64,000 nt of DNA. Source: Nitrosomonas nitrosa (GTDB taxonomy: Bacteria > Pseudomonadota > Gammaproteobacteria > Burkholderiales > Nitrosomonadaceae). Below are positions 19,049 through 30,701 of this stretch, piece by piece. The DNA is taken from positions 62,001 through 126,000 of the forward strand of contig NZ_QAOO01000005.1 of assembly GCF_003051105.1 (NCBI RefSeq), read 5' to 3'. The notes below the pieces were generated by a model that saw only the letters and a program-made list of their open reading frames with translations, was not told the origin of the DNA and ran no database searches. The position numbers were made by a program, and so were the translations under genes. Positions within the stretch are counted from its first letter, which is position 1. Every line of letters begins with the position of its first letter.

Positions 19049-20318
19049 AGTCCAGTCCCTTGCCGTGACTGTATTGGGGCGTGTATTCTCAGGTGCGAGT
19101 CTTACCGAGGTCTTACAAGAAACATGGCGGTCGAATCCACTGTTAACGCCCCAGCAGCGCGGCGCAATTCAAGATTTAACATATGGTGCATTGCGTTACT
19201 ATGGACAACTCGACGCTATACTCAATCTATTACTCGCAAAGGCATTACATGATTTAAATTTGCGCTATCTACTCCTGATAAATTTATATCAGCTACACTA
19301 CAGTAAAGCACCCCCCTATGCCATTGTAGATCATGCCGTAACCACCGCTCGGCTGCTGAGCGAAAAACGAGGTGCCCCTGGATTGGTTAATGCCATCTTG
19401 CGGAATTTTTTACGTCGAAGTACGGCATTATGGGGGGAGGCAGAAAGAGACGATGTCGGAAAATATTCCCATCCACAATGGTGGATCGACAAACTGCGCA
19501 AGCAATACCCGGAACATTATGAAGCCATTCTAAACGCTGACAACCAACACCCTTGTATGACCTTGCGGGTGAATACTCGGAAAATCGAGGTTGCAGCTTA
19601 TCAAAAAATGCTCGATGAGCATGGCATTGGAGCAGGCTGGGTGTGGGGTAGCGCGTTGAAGCTTGTTCAACCGTTGCCAATAGAGCGACTGCCTGGATTT
19701 AGTGAAGGACTGGTATCGGTACAAGACGCCGGCGCGCAATTGGCTGCGCCATTTCTGGATATACAGGATGGCATGCATGTGCTGGATGCTTGTGCGGCGC
19801 CAGGGGGAAAAAGTGCTCACTTAATGGAATTGGCAAAAATAAGATTGACAGCATTGGATAGCGATGTACAGCGACTGACAAGGGTCATAGACAATTTTGA
19901 ACGGTTGGGTAACAAACCTGATCGTGTGATATGCGGTAATGCGTTACATCCAGCAGAGTGGTGGGATGGGGAGTTATTTGATCGAATTTTGGCGGATGTC
20001 CCTTGCAGCGCATCCGGGGTGGTAAGCCGTCATCCTGACATTAAATGGTTGCGTCGTCTGACGGATGTGACTGCTTTTGCAGATAATCAAGAAAAAATTC
20101 TCGAAACATTATGGCAACTCCTGAAGAGAGGCGGAAAATTACTTTATATAACCTGTTCTGTGTTTAAAGAGGAAAATGGACAGTTGATCAAACGTTTTTT
20201 ACAGAAGCAAAGCGATGCCTATGTGCTTCCTCTTTCACATCCGGCCATGGATCAGGGGCAGCTGCTACCGAACGCGTCCTACAATGGTTTTTTTTATGCC
20301 TTGTTTGGTAAACGTTGA
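19041..20318 (+). CDS. rsmB: 16S rRNA (cytosine-967-C5)-methyltransferase
   Basis: The 425-residue protein has an N-terminal NusB-like RNA-binding domain (about 1-140) and a C-terminal SAM-methyltransferase. VLDACAAPGGKSAHL binds SAM; ADVPCSASGVVSRHPD and YITCSVFKEEN hold the two catalytic cysteines of m5C methyltransferases. Its start codon lies inside the end of fmt. The length fits RsmB/Sun (429 in E. coli). Confidence 0.97.
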   Translation: MVKVQSLAVTVLGRVFSGASLTEVLQETWRSNPLLTPQQRGAIQDLTYGALRYYGQLDAILNLLLAKALHDLNLRYLLLINLYQLHYSKAPPYAIVDHAVTTARLLSEKRGAPGLVNAILRNFLRRSTALWGEAERDDVGKYSHPQWWIDKLRKQYPEHYEAILNADNQHPCMTLRVNTRKIEVAAYQKMLDEHGIGAGWVWGSALKLVQPLPIERLPGFSEGLVSVQDAGAQLAAPFLDIQDGMHVLDACAAPGGKSAHLMELAKIRLTALDSDVQRLTRVIDNFERLGNKPDRVICGNALHPAEWWDGELFDRILADVPCSASGVVSRHPDIKWLRRLTDVTAFADNQEKILETLWQLLKRGGKLLYITCSVFKEENGQLIKRFLQKQSDAYVLPLSHPAMDQGQLLPNASYNGFFYALFGKR

Positions 20319-20322
20319 TTTA

Positions 20323-20925
20323 ATGGCAAGGTTTATAAAACTGATCTCTTTTATGATTGCTGCGACATTGGCGGTGTTGATGCTGTCTGTGTCTCAAGCA
20401 CGTAGCGAAGGCAGTATTGAGATCAAATCTTTTTCGCTTGATGCAGTCGATGAAGGCTATCAAACAAGCCTCGATGCTGAGATCGTACTGAATAGCACTT
20501 TAGAGCAAGCGCTAGAAAAAGGGATTGTGCTTTATTTCGTTACAAAATTTGCAATTATCGATTCCCGTTGGTTCTGGCTGGATGAAGAGGTGGCACGCAG
20601 TAAACTGCGCATAGGGCTGAGCTATCACGCGCTGACGCGTCAATATCGCTTAAGTGGCAGGATAATAACGTCGCAGAGTTTTGACACACTGCAAGATGCG
20701 TTACATGCTTTAGGCAAGCAGCATAACATACCACTTGAAGTGAGGCCTTCTCTCAAGCAGGACGCGGAATATACGGCAACTTTGCAAATATGGCTGGATA
20801 TTTCCCGATTGGCCAAGCCTTTTCAGTTGGAGTGGTTTAGCTCAAAAGATTGGAATTTGAGTTCAGAAAAGCAAGAATGGCGCATTAGATTGCCTGTGGT
20901 CCCTTCTCAAAGCCTAATTAAATAG
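20323..20925 (+). CDS. DUF4390 exported protein
   Basis: The 200-residue protein starts MARFIKLISFMIAATLAVLM, a signal peptide probably cleaved near SQARSEG, then a beta-rich domain with ALEKGIVLYFVTKFAIIDSRWFWLDEEV and YHALTRQYRLS, characteristic of DUF4390. The ATG at 20323, 4 bp after rsmB stops, is chosen because the longer frame overlaps rsmB. It sits directly before the NtrY-like kinase (7 bp gap), an arrangement conserved in Betaproteobacteria. This suggests, but does not prove, a periplasmic input role for that sensor. Confidence 0.88.
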   Translation: MARFIKLISFMIAATLAVLMLSVSQARSEGSIEIKSFSLDAVDEGYQTSLDAEIVLNSTLEQALEKGIVLYFVTKFAIIDSRWFWLDEEVARSKLRIGLSYHALTRQYRLSGRIITSQSFDTLQDALHALGKQHNIPLEVRPSLKQDAEYTATLQIWLDISRLAKPFQLEWFSSKDWNLSSEKQEWRIRLPVVPSQSLIK

Positions 20926-20932
20926 ATCCCTG

Positions 20933-23101
20933 ATGAAGTACGTTATCGCCATCGTTACGACACTCAGTGTTGCTATGTTGTTTCTACTCGCAACGGCAGG
21001 TGCCAATACTGAGTTCCTTGAACGCCTTTACCGGTGGTTGATCGTTTCCAATGTGGTTTTTGTTTTGTTCCTGCTGGGCGTGGTCGGGTATTTATTATGG
21101 CGATTAAGCAGGCGGCTAAAAGCACGTGTATTTGGTTCCCGGTTAGCGCTGCGACTATTGATGGTGTTTTCGTTGATGGCCATTCTTCCTGGTGTGCTGG
21201 TATATGGTATTTCAGTTCAATTTTTAGGGAAGAGCATTGAATCATGGTTTGATGTGAAGGTTGATCAAGCGTTAGAGGGGGGGTTAAATTTAGGGCAAAC
21301 CATGCTCGATAATTTGCTCGAGGAACTCGAAAAAAAAGCTAAAGCCACTGCTTTGACGTTATCTGATTCTTCTGCATCACCCTTATCGGCATTGAATCAA
21401 CTGCTGGTGCAGTCACAAATCCAAGAAGTGACGTTGTTCAACCAGGAAGGCAAGGCAATTGCCTTTTCCAGTATTGACGATATCGCGCTATTTCCAGAAA
21501 TCCCCAACGCCGCCGCGATGCGGCATATACGGATGCAGAAAAGCTATAGCGCTGTCGAGTCGATTCCAGACAAGGGGTTATATTTACGGGTGCTCGTCCC
21601 CGTGAATGTGTTGAATCTGGATGAGGATATTAGGGTGCTGCAAGTTTTGCAGCAAGTGCCCAAATTGCTCGCACAGAATGCCGAGATAGTACAGACAGGT
21701 TATCGTAATTACCAAGAATTGACTTTATCCCGGCAAGGATTGACCCGGCTTTACAGCATTACGCTGACATTGGCGCTATTTTTAGCACTTTTTTCTGCAC
21801 TCGCGGCAGCTTTTCTCATTAGCGAGAAATTAAGCGCGCCCTTAGGCATGCTGGCTGAGGGAACCCGGGCAGTAGCGCAGGGAGATTTCAGTAGACGTCA
21901 TCAGGTACAAAGCAATGATGAGCTTGGCATACTCACCGAGTCGTTCAATCTCATGACGGAGCAGCTTGAAGTGGCGCGTGCTATGGCGCAGCGCAATCAA
22001 CAAGAAATAGAAAATGCACGTGCTTACCTCGAAAGTATTTTGGCCAATCTTTCTTCGGGTGTCATGGTGTTTGACGAAAAATTACGCATGAGTACGGTTA
22101 ATCGTAGCGCAGAGCAAATTTTGCAAATTCCGATGGCTAACCTTGTTGGTCTTACCATTGAAGAATGTGCGGAAACAGAGCCGAAGTTACGTATGCTCGC
22201 AACCGAAATACGGAGAGGATTTAATTCAGCGGAAATGGGGGAATGGCAGCGTCAGGTCCTGCATTTTACCGAGAGCAAAGATCAGGTGTTGCTTCTTCGT
22301 GGATCGCGGCTTCCACAAGTCTCAGGAGGCGGCGTGGTTGTATTTGATGATATCACCGGCTTACTGCAAGTTCAGCGAACGGTAGCATGGGGTGAAGTTG
22401 CGCGTCGTTTGGCGCATGAAATCAAGAATCCTTTGACGCCTATTCAGCTTTCTGCTGAACGTATGCAGCATAAGTTGCTAGAAAAACTGAACGGGCAAGA
22501 TGCAAAAATTTTGCAACGTTCTACAGAGACGATTGTCAACCAGGTTGAAGCGCTTAAAAAAATGGTCAACGAATTCAGTGAATACGCTCGCATACCTGAA
22601 CTCGAACTCTATCAACTGGATTTTAATCGATTAATTCGTGAAGTTTTGGCCCTTTACGAAACTGCAGGCACTCAAGAACGAGGCTGCATCCCAAGAATTA
22701 ATATCAAGCTTTCGAAAGAACCTTCTTTGATACGCGGCGACCCGGCAAGATTGCGGCAAGTTATCCATAACTTGTTGCAAAATGCCCAGGATGCCCTGGT
22801 TGATGTACCCAATCCTATCATTACGGTTTGTACCGAAATACTTCCCAATGGTGTGCAATTTAGTGTAAGTGATAACGGAAAAGGATTCGCTGAACAAATC
22901 AAAGCGCAGGTATTCGAGCCCTATGTCACGACGAAAGCAAAAGGAACAGGCCTTGGCTTACCTATTGTCAAGAAAATTGTGGATGAACATAATGGTACAA
23001 TCCAAATCGAAAATATTCAGCCACAGGGAGCCAAGGTAACGATTGTATTACCGAGATTATTATCAGATCACACAATATCCAGTCCTTATCAAGTAACATA
23101 G
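20933..23101 (+). CDS. NtrY-like membrane sensor histidine kinase
   Basis: The 722-residue kinase has two N-terminal helices (about 5-22 and 38-58), a third near 78-96, an extracytoplasmic sensor region, and a fourth at about 280-303. HAMP (about 304-355), PAS (about 370-475), HisKA and HATPase domains follow. H495 lies in RLAHEIKNPLTPIQLSAERM, the NtrY-type H box; NLLQNAQDAL is the N box and GTGLGLPIV the G box. NtrY/NtrX pairs respond to nitrogen or redox conditions in other Proteobacteria; the signal here is unknown. It is co-transcribed with the DUF4390 gene and followed after 72 bp by its probable response regulator. Confidence 0.92.
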   Translation: MKYVIAIVTTLSVAMLFLLATAGANTEFLERLYRWLIVSNVVFVLFLLGVVGYLLWRLSRRLKARVFGSRLALRLLMVFSLMAILPGVLVYGISVQFLGKSIESWFDVKVDQALEGGLNLGQTMLDNLLEELEKKAKATALTLSDSSASPLSALNQLLVQSQIQEVTLFNQEGKAIAFSSIDDIALFPEIPNAAAMRHIRMQKSYSAVESIPDKGLYLRVLVPVNVLNLDEDIRVLQVLQQVPKLLAQNAEIVQTGYRNYQELTLSRQGLTRLYSITLTLALFLALFSALAAAFLISEKLSAPLGMLAEGTRAVAQGDFSRRHQVQSNDELGILTESFNLMTEQLEVARAMAQRNQQEIENARAYLESILANLSSGVMVFDEKLRMSTVNRSAEQILQIPMANLVGLTIEECAETEPKLRMLATEIRRGFNSAEMGEWQRQVLHFTESKDQVLLLRGSRLPQVSGGGVVVFDDITGLLQVQRTVAWGEVARRLAHEIKNPLTPIQLSAERMQHKLLEKLNGQDAKILQRSTETIVNQVEALKKMVNEFSEYARIPELELYQLDFNRLIREVLALYETAGTQERGCIPRINIKLSKEPSLIRGDPARLRQVIHNLLQNAQDALVDVPNPIITVCTEILPNGVQFSVSDNGKGFAEQIKAQVFEPYVTTKAKGTGLGLPIVKKIVDEHNGTIQIENIQPQGAKVTIVLPRLLSDHTISSPYQVT

Positions 23102-23173
23102 CGATTGTTGACTTGATGATATTGCCGTAAAGCACTTAGTTGCATTCCAGTTTTGGAGGTTAATCACACTATA

Positions 23174-24436
23174 ATGGCCAACAATACGGTTCTTGTTGTT
23201 GATGATGAGGTTGGCATCCGCGAGCTCTTATCTGAAATCTTGAGTGACGAAGGATACCGAGTCGTGTTAGCTGAGAACGCAGAGCAGGCGCGTAATTGGC
23301 GTAATCAGACTCGCCCTGATTTAGTGTTGCTGGATATCTGGATGCCAGATACGGATGGCATAACACTGCTGAAGGATTGGGCTAATAGCGGGTTACTGAC
23401 GATGCCAGTAGTCATGATGTCAGGTCATGGCACCATCGATACCGCGGTTGAAGCGACGCGCATCGGGGCTGTCGGTTATTTGGAAAAACCCATACCCTTA
23501 CAAAAATTACTGAGTACTGTAGGACAAGCTTTGCGTGGCGGGCAAAGTAAGCCGGTTCAGACCTTTTCCTTGGTCAGTCTGGGAAGAGGGGCATTGGTCA
23601 TGGAGCTAAAAAAGAAACTTGAACAAATCGCTGGTTTGAAGACGCCTGTGTTGTTGATGGGTGAACCGGGGGTTGGTATGGAGCACTGCGCTCATTTCTT
23701 ACATCGTGTCAATACACCTTGGATTGAGCCGGAATCCTTTTCTTTTCTTGCAGAGAATCCACTTAATTTACTGGAGCAAGCAAAAGATGGCATGCTATTT
23801 CTAAGGGAAATAGGTGAACTCAATAAATTGGAACAAAAAGGGTTGTTATTGCTTCTGAGTAAGCTGGAAAAATACAATGTTCGTCTCGTGTGCGCAACGA
23901 CCCATCCATTAGCAGAGTTAACGGCACAAGGCAGCTATAATCCTAGGTTATATGAGATTTTGAGTAGTCTTTGTATCAGTGTGCCATCTTTGAGAATGCA
24001 CCGTGAAGATATTCCTGAATTAGCCAACCAGATACTCTCGAATTGTATTGAATCGGGTGAAGCCCCTTTTATTCATTTTAGTACTGCAGCATTAAATACG
24101 CTTAGAAATTATGATTGGCCTGGAAACTTGTCGCAACTGACGAGTGTCGTGCGTTCCTTGGCGCTTACTTGTACGGGTAATGAGATTTCAGCGGAGGTTG
24201 TCCAGCAGGCGCTGGCTTCTCCGTTACCGTCATCAATCTCTATCGCTCCTGATATTCCTTTGAATATATCGTTGCGTGAAGCACGCGATCTATTCGAAAA
24301 AAATTATTTTGAGAAACTTATCGACCAAGAAGGCGGAAATATGACAAGGGTAGCAGAGCGTGCCGGATTGGAGCGTACGCACCTTTATCGCAAGATTAAA
24401 ACCTTAGGGATTAAGCTTCGTAATCAGAATGGCTAA
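23174..24436 (+). CDS. NtrX-like response regulator with degenerate AAA+ domain
   Basis: The 420-residue regulator has a receiver domain with phospho-acceptor D54 (LLDIWMPDTDG), a central domain resembling sigma-54 activators (about 137-345) and a Fis-type helix-turn-helix (about 372-418, GGNMTRVAERAGLERTHLYRKI). The central domain is broken. The Walker A segment is GEPGVGME, without the Lys and Thr; the Walker B Asp is Arg (FLREIGEL); and the GAFTGA loop that contacts sigma-54 is absent. Classical ATP-driven activation of sigma-54 is therefore unlikely, and the protein may instead repress or recruit sigma-70 polymerase. The ATG at 23174 follows GGAGG by 14 nt; an in-frame TTG at 23153 is the alternative. 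Its partner kinase is immediately upstream. Confidence 0.9.
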   Translation: MANNTVLVVDDEVGIRELLSEILSDEGYRVVLAENAEQARNWRNQTRPDLVLLDIWMPDTDGITLLKDWANSGLLTMPVVMMSGHGTIDTAVEATRIGAVGYLEKPIPLQKLLSTVGQALRGGQSKPVQTFSLVSLGRGALVMELKKKLEQIAGLKTPVLLMGEPGVGMEHCAHFLHRVNTPWIEPESFSFLAENPLNLLEQAKDGMLFLREIGELNKLEQKGLLLLLSKLEKYNVRLVCATTHPLAELTAQGSYNPRLYEILSSLCISVPSLRMHREDIPELANQILSNCIESGEAPFIHFSTAALNTLRNYDWPGNLSQLTSVVRSLALTCTGNEISAEVVQQALASPLPSSISIAPDIPLNISLREARDLFEKNYFEKLIDQEGGNMTRVAERAGLERTHLYRKIKTLGIKLRNQNG

Positions 24437-24448
24437 GTGAATACAGAA

Positions 24449-24489
24449 TGCTCTTCTCGATTGTTGTAATGAATCGATATTGTAGAGCA
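24449..24489. promoter_or_regulatory. Nested inverted repeats before tkt
   Basis: TGCTCT (24449-24454) pairs with AGAGCA (24484-24489), enclosing TCGATT and AATCGA (24457-24462, 24472-24477). It lies just after the NtrX-like gene and 100 bp before tkt. It may be a weak terminator for the former or an operator for the sugar-phosphate cluster. Confidence 0.3.
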
Positions 24490-24589
24490 CTTCGTCTTAG
24501 GAGATAATAGCCGTTTTTGCCCACTTTTGATGTCATGAGGCGCGGAAGATGGATATTCTGTTTTTTGATTTTTTTGGGGAGTAGTGTAG

Positions 24590-26605
24590 ATGGGAGCATT
24601 TGAGGATTTTAACGCGCCAGTATTCAAGAATTTGACGAGTGCCATTCGCGCCTTGGCTATGGACGCAGTGCAAAAAGCGAATTCTGGTCACCCTGGCATG
24701 CCCATGGGTATGGCAGAAATTGCTGAGGTACTTTGGATTCATCATTTACGCCATAATCCAAGTAATCCTAAATGGGTTGATCGAGACCGCTTCGTTTTAT
24801 CCAATGGACATGGTTCCATGCTGATTTATGCGTTATTGCATCTGACTGGCTACGATCTGTCCATTGAAGATATCAAAAATTTTCGGCAATTACATTCTAA
24901 AACCCCAGGACACCCTGAATACGGTTATACCCCAGGGGTAGAGACAACAACCGGCCCTTTGGGGCAGGGCATCACCAACGCAGTCGGCATGGCATTGGCT
25001 GAGAAAATCCTTGCGGATGAATTTAACCGCCCGGGTTTTGATATTGTCAATCACTATACTTATGTATTCCTCGGCGATGGTTGCTTGATGGAAGGTATTT
25101 CGCATGAAGCGTGCTCGCTGGCAGGAACGTTAGGACTGGGTAAGCTCATCTGTTTTTATGATGATAATGGAATTTCGATCGATGGGCATGTAGAAGGTTG
25201 GTTTACCGACGATACGCCTAAACGTTTCGAAGCTTACGGGTGGCATGTCGTCCCAAATGTAAACGGTCATGATCCTGATGCAATTGAAGCTGCAATCGAA
25301 GCCGCTAAAAAAGTACCCAACAAACCTACAATGATTTGCTGTAAAACAGTGATCGGTATGGGTTCGCCTAATAAAGCCAATACTCATGCGGTTCATGGCG
25401 CAGCATTGGGCGATGAAGAAATTGCTGCGACACGTCCTCATATTGGATGGAATTATCTTCCTTTTGAGATCCCACAAGACGTTTACGAGGCATGGGATGC
25501 ACGCCCCAAAGGCCAGAAGCTTGAAAGCGAATGGAATCAAAAATTTGCAGAATATGAGAATAAATATCCTACAGAGGCTGCTGAATTTAAGCGTCGTATG
25601 GCGGGTGAATTGCCAGCAAGCTGGTCAGAGCATGTAGAAGGTGTTATTAACCGGGTGAATGCGAAGGGAGAAACCATTGCTACGCGTAAAGCTTCTCAAA
25701 ACGCAATAGAGGGACTCGCGCCAATCTTACCCGAGCTAGTTGGGGGATCTGCGGATTTGGCGGGATCGAATCTGACGATGTGGTCGGGTTCAAAAGGGGT
25801 CAGTTCTGAATCGGGTGGGAATTACATTTATTACGGCGTGCGCGAATTTGGTATGAGCGCGATTATGAATGGATTGTCGCTGCATGGTGGTATCATTCCT
25901 TATGGTGGCACTTTCCTGATGTTTTCGGAATATGCGCGCAATGCTTTACGCATGGCAGCGTTGATGAAAATTCGTAATATCTTTGTATTTACACATGATT
26001 CAATTGGTTTGGGTGAAGATGGGCCGACACATCAACCCGTTGAACAAACAGCGACATTGAGGTTGATACCCAATATGGATGTGTGGCGTCCCTGCGATAC
26101 GGTTGAATCAACAATTGCCTGGGCCCGCGCGATCGAGCGTAAGAACGGACCCTCATCACTTATTTTTAGCCGTCAAAATTTACCATTCCAAAAAAGGGAT
26201 GCGGCAACGATTAAGCTGATTGATAAGGGAGGTTATGTCCTATCAGAAGCGGCCGATGGAAAGCCACAAGCGGTCATTATCGCAACAGGATCAGAAGTTG
26301 GTTTAGCGATGGCTGCGCAGAAAGCGTTATCCGATGAGGGTATTCATATTCGTGTGGTATCCATGCCTTGCACAAGCTTGTTCGATCGCCAAGATCAGGC
26401 TTATCAGGAAAGTGTATTACCGAAAGGCGTTCGACGTGTTGCAGTAGAAGCGGGTGTCACAGACTACTGGTACAAATATGTCGGACTCGAAGGCGAGATC
26501 ATCGGTATTGATACATTTGGTGAATCAGCACCCGCCGAAGAATTGTTTAAATACTTCGGGTTTACGGTTGAAAATGTTGTGAATGCAGTTAAAAGAATAA
26601 TATAA
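24590..26605 (+). CDS. tkt: Transketolase
   Basis: The 671-residue thiamine-diphosphate enzyme moves two-carbon units between sugar phosphates, serving the Calvin cycle and the pentose-phosphate pathway. The N-terminal domain has [20 protein letters not shown] and the ThDP motif GDGCLMEG through about DDN; the central domain has [16 protein letters not shown]; the C-terminus has the [10 protein letters not shown]-type domain ([11 protein letters not shown]). GGGGAGTAGTGTAG precedes the ATG. It heads a plus-strand run with gap, pgk, pyk and fba, each separated by short gaps (68-220 bp). Confidence 0.97.
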   Translation: MGAFEDFNAPVFKNLTSAIRALAMDAVQKANSGHPGMPMGMAEIAEVLWIHHLRHNPSNPKWVDRDRFVLSNGHGSMLIYALLHLTGYDLSIEDIKNFRQLHSKTPGHPEYGYTPGVETTTGPLGQGITNAVGMALAEKILADEFNRPGFDIVNHYTYVFLGDGCLMEGISHEACSLAGTLGLGKLICFYDDNGISIDGHVEGWFTDDTPKRFEAYGWHVVPNVNGHDPDAIEAAIEAAKKVPNKPTMICCKTVIGMGSPNKANTHAVHGAALGDEEIAATRPHIGWNYLPFEIPQDVYEAWDARPKGQKLESEWNQKFAEYENKYPTEAAEFKRRMAGELPASWSEHVEGVINRVNAKGETIATRKASQNAIEGLAPILPELVGGSADLAGSNLTMWSGSKGVSSESGGNYIYYGVREFGMSAIMNGLSLHGGIIPYGGTFLMFSEYARNALRMAALMKIRNIFVFTHDSIGLGEDGPTHQPVEQTATLRLIPNMDVWRPCDTVESTIAWARAIERKNGPSSLIFSRQNLPFQKRDAATIKLIDKGGYVLSEAADGKPQAVIIATGSEVGLAMAAQKALSDEGIHIRVVSMPCTSLFDRQDQAYQESVLPKGVRRVAVEAGVTDYWYKYVGLEGEIIGIDTFGESAPAEELFKYFGFTVENVVNAVKRII

Positions 26606-26661
26606 ATCGTGCTGCCCATTCATGCAGAATGGAAATGCTTAATTAAGATTTTTTTGTTTAA

Positions 26662-27675
<1,014 letters not shown>

Positions 27676-27895
27676 TCTGCAAACTTAAAGTAAGAGCAGG
27701 AATTTTTGGAGTAAAGTCTCTTTTTAGGGTATCAAGAAACGGATACCGAGTGCGGTGATGATTTTGTTCTGGAAATTAACGAGCTCTTACTTTATGCCTT
27801 GTGGGTAATATTTTTTCCTTTGAGATAGCATGCAATCGACCGAGACGAGATTGTCAAGCTATTCCCGTTAAATTAGCGTCTGTATTGGAGTGACT

Positions 27896-29074
27896 GTGTC
27901 TGTTATCAAACTCATCGACCTGGATTTGAAAGATAAACGCGTTTTTATTCGCGCTGATCTCAATGTACCTATCAAAGAGGGCAAGGTTACATCGGATGCG
28001 CGTATTACTGCATCAATGGCTACTATAAAATATTGTTTGGACCGGGGCGCAAGAGTCATGGTGACTTCTCATTTGGGGCGCCCTGAGGAAGGGGTGTGGA
28101 GTGAGGAAAATTCGCTTAAGCCCGTTGCCGACAATATTGCCGATCGCTTGGGCAAGCCAGTGCGGTTGATCAAAGATTGGGTCGATGGTGGGTTTGAAGT
28201 CGCGCAAGGTGAACTGGTCATCTTGGAAAATTGCCGTATCAATAAAGGCGAGAAGAAAAATGAGGATACTACGGCCCAACGCTATGCCAAATTGTGTGAC
28301 ATATTTGTAATGGACGCTTTTGGGACAGCACATCGAGCCGAAGCATCGACCCATGGAATCGCGAAATATGCTCCAGTCGCCTGCGCAGGCATACTGCTGA
28401 CAGAAGAATTGGATGCCTTGACTAAAGCGCTGCTGAGTCCCGCGCGACCTATGGTTGCGATTGTGGGAGGATCAAAAGTATCCACTAAATTGACTGTGTT
28501 GGAGTCATTGTCAGAGAAAGTAGATCAGCTTGTGGTGGGAGGCGGAATAGCCAACACTTTTCTAAAGGCATCCGGCAAAAACGTAGGTAAGTCTTTGTGT
28601 GAAGATGATTTGGTTCCTACCGCGCAGCAACTGATGGAAAAAATGAAACAGCGTAATGCAACTATTCCGATTGCTGTTGATGTTGTAGTCGGTAAGAAAT
28701 TCGATGCAAATGAGCCTGCCGTATTAAAAGATGCTGATGCAGTTTCGGATGACGACATGATTTTCGATATTGGACCAAAAAGTGCTCAGGAACTGGCTGA
28801 TATTATTATGAAGGCAGGTACGGTCGTTTGGAACGGGCCTGTTGGCGTGTTTGAGTTTGATCAGTTTGGCGAGGGTACTCGTACCATAGCAAAAGCCATT
28901 GCTGATACGAAAGCGTTTACTTTGGCCGGGGGAGGCGATACGATCGCCGCTATTCAAAAATATGATATTTATGACAAAGTATCCTATATTTCGACTGCAG
29001 GGGGAGCCTTTCTTGAATTTTTAGAAGGAAAAAAACTGCCAGCCGTTGAAATTTTGGAAATGCGCGCACGCTAG
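27896..29074 (+). CDS. pgk: Phosphoglycerate kinase
   Basis: The 392-residue kinase transfers phosphate between ATP/ADP and (bis)phosphoglycerate. [18 protein letters not shown] at the N-terminus, [10 protein letters not shown], and GGGDTIAAI near the C-terminus are signatures. The start is GTG: either 27896, which TTGGAG precedes at ideal spacing, or 27890, which would overlap that site; 27896 is preferred. The gap from gap is 220 bp and contains a small GGTATC/GATACC hairpin, so pgk may have its own promoter. Confidence 0.97.
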   Translation: MSVIKLIDLDLKDKRVFIRADLNVPIKEGKVTSDARITASMATIKYCLDRGARVMVTSHLGRPEEGVWSEENSLKPVADNIADRLGKPVRLIKDWVDGGFEVAQGELVILENCRINKGEKKNEDTTAQRYAKLCDIFVMDAFGTAHRAEASTHGIAKYAPVACAGILLTEELDALTKALLSPARPMVAIVGGSKVSTKLTVLESLSEKVDQLVVGGGIANTFLKASGKNVGKSLCEDDLVPTAQQLMEKMKQRNATIPIAVDVVVGKKFDANEPAVLKDADAVSDDDMIFDIGPKSAQELADIIMKAGTVVWNGPVGVFEFDQFGEGTRTIAKAIADTKAFTLAGGGDTIAAIQKYDIYDKVSYISTAGGAFLEFLEGKKLPAVEILEMRAR

Positions 29075-29101
29075 CAGCTAGGCTGAAAGTTTATTTCAGG
29101 A

Positions 29102-30583
29102 ATGATTAGAAGAACGAAAATCGTCGCAACACTGGGACCCGCTTGCAGTGACCCATCTGTTTTGCGAAATATGATTCTTGCCGGAGTGAACGTGGTAAGA
29201 ATCAATTTTTCTCATGGTACCCGAGAAGAACATATCGCTTACGCAGATCTTACTCGTAACCTTGCCCGAGCGACAGGGTGTACGATAGGGGTGTTGGCTG
29301 ACTTGCAAGGGCCCAAAATCCGTATTGGTAAATTTGATCATGGTAAGATCTGGTTAAAAGTGGGCGACGAATTTATACTTGATGCCGAGTGTGAATTGGG
29401 TAACGAGGAGCGGGTAGGGCTTGATTACAAAGAATTGCCCAACGATGTCGAAGAAGGCGCAACTTTGCTGCTCGATGACGGACGGATTGTACTCAATGTC
29501 ACCAAAGTGGTTGGGAGCGAAATATTTTGTCAAGTCAAACAAGGTGGGGTGTTATCAAATAACAAGGGCATTAATCGCAAAGGGGGAGGGTTGAGCGCAC
29601 CCGCCCTGACAAATAAAGACTTGCAAGACATCAAAACTGCAGCTGCTTTGAAAGCGGACTATTTGGCAGTTTCTTTTCCCCGCTCTGGAGAGGATATACG
29701 ACAAGCCAGGACCCTCATGCAAGAGGCGGGAGGGAATAGTCTTATCATGGCAAAAATCGAGCGCTCAGAAGCTATTTTGGCTTTGGACGATATCTTGGAT
29801 GCGTCCGATGCCATTATGGTTGCGCGGGGTGATTTAGCGGTTGAAGTGGGGGATGCGGCAGTCCCGGCATTACAGAAGCGGATGATACGTTCAGCACGTA
29901 CCAAGAATAAGCTCGTCGTGACTGCAACGCAAATGATGGAATCGATGATTATTAATCCGATTCCTACACGTGCCGAGGTGTCTGATGTCGCCAACGCCGT
30001 ATTAGACGGAACCGATGCTGTGATGCTATCTGCTGAGTCTGCTGCTGGGCAATACCCGGTTGAGTCAGTTGAGGCGATGGCAAGAGTATGTCTTGAAGCA
30101 GAAAAAGAGTACACGGTCAACCAGATGCTGAGACGTTCACCCGAAACCCAGCCGGTTAGTATCGAAGAGGCAATTGCCCGGGCTACCATGTATACGGCGG
30201 GGGGACTTAAAATTCGTGCAATAGCAGCACTTACTCAAAGCGGGGTAACGGCATTATTGATGTCACGAAGAAGCTCGAAAGTACCTATATTCGCTTTAAG
30301 CCCACAAGAGGACACACTTGGTAAAATGACTTTGTTTCGGGGTGTATATCCCATAGAGTTTGGTCAGGATGTATTTGAGCCAGAGATTATCCTCAATATG
30401 GCGGAAGACGAATTATTTAAACGCGGTGCCGTGCGTGATGGTGATTTGATCGTTATGACAATAGGCGAGCCCGTTGGCATTGCGGGTGGCACTAACACGA
30501 TGAAAATTGTTAGGGTAGGGAATCACAAAAAACCAGATGAACCTGAAAATGTTGAAGTGGGTTCGGTACCGGCGAGTGTTTAG
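29102..30583 (+). CDS. pyk: Pyruvate kinase
   Basis: The 493-residue enzyme makes pyruvate and ATP from phosphoenolpyruvate. RRTKIVATLGPAC opens the barrel, MAKIERSEAI carries the catalytic Lys region, VARGDLAVEVG and ATQMMESMI follow, and the C-terminal regulatory domain ends the chain. CAGGA lies close before the ATG. It is 27 bp after pgk and is transcribed with it. A pyruvate kinase inside a Calvin-type cluster links carbon fixation output to central metabolism. Confidence 0.97.
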   Translation: MIRRTKIVATLGPACSDPSVLRNMILAGVNVVRINFSHGTREEHIAYADLTRNLARATGCTIGVLADLQGPKIRIGKFDHGKIWLKVGDEFILDAECELGNEERVGLDYKELPNDVEEGATLLLDDGRIVLNVTKVVGSEIFCQVKQGGVLSNNKGINRKGGGLSAPALTNKDLQDIKTAAALKADYLAVSFPRSGEDIRQARTLMQEAGGNSLIMAKIERSEAILALDDILDASDAIMVARGDLAVEVGDAAVPALQKRMIRSARTKNKLVVTATQMMESMIINPIPTRAEVSDVANAVLDGTDAVMLSAESAAGQYPVESVEAMARVCLEAEKEYTVNQMLRRSPETQPVSIEEAIARATMYTAGGLKIRAIAALTQSGVTALLMSRRSSKVPIFALSPQEDTLGKMTLFRGVYPIEFGQDVFEPEIILNMAEDELFKRGAVRDGDLIVMTIGEPVGIAGGTNTMKIVRVGNHKKPDEPENVEVGSVPASV

Positions 30584-30606
30584 TTTTGATTGTGCATTGT
30601 TTTTCC

Positions 30607-30612
30607 TATAAT
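30607..30612 (+). promoter_or_regulatory. Candidate -10 element before fba
   Basis: TATAAT lies 90 bp before the fba ATG, within the 118-bp gap after pyk. A -35-like TTTTGA sits 17 bp upstream at 30584-30589, directly after the pyk stop. This would give fba an internal promoter in addition to read-through. Confidence 0.4.
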
Positions 30613-30701
30613 TCATGGGTTTTCTACTGAAAGAAAAGCTATTATTAATATGTGCATTTTTGATAAATCAGATACAAAAAATAAAATTTAAGGAGACCTA
30701 A

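Noticed and set aside
29659-30189. 176-codon minus-strand frame
   Set aside because: It is antisense to pyk and consists of low-complexity Ala/Ser-rich translation from the opposite strand of conserved coding sequence.
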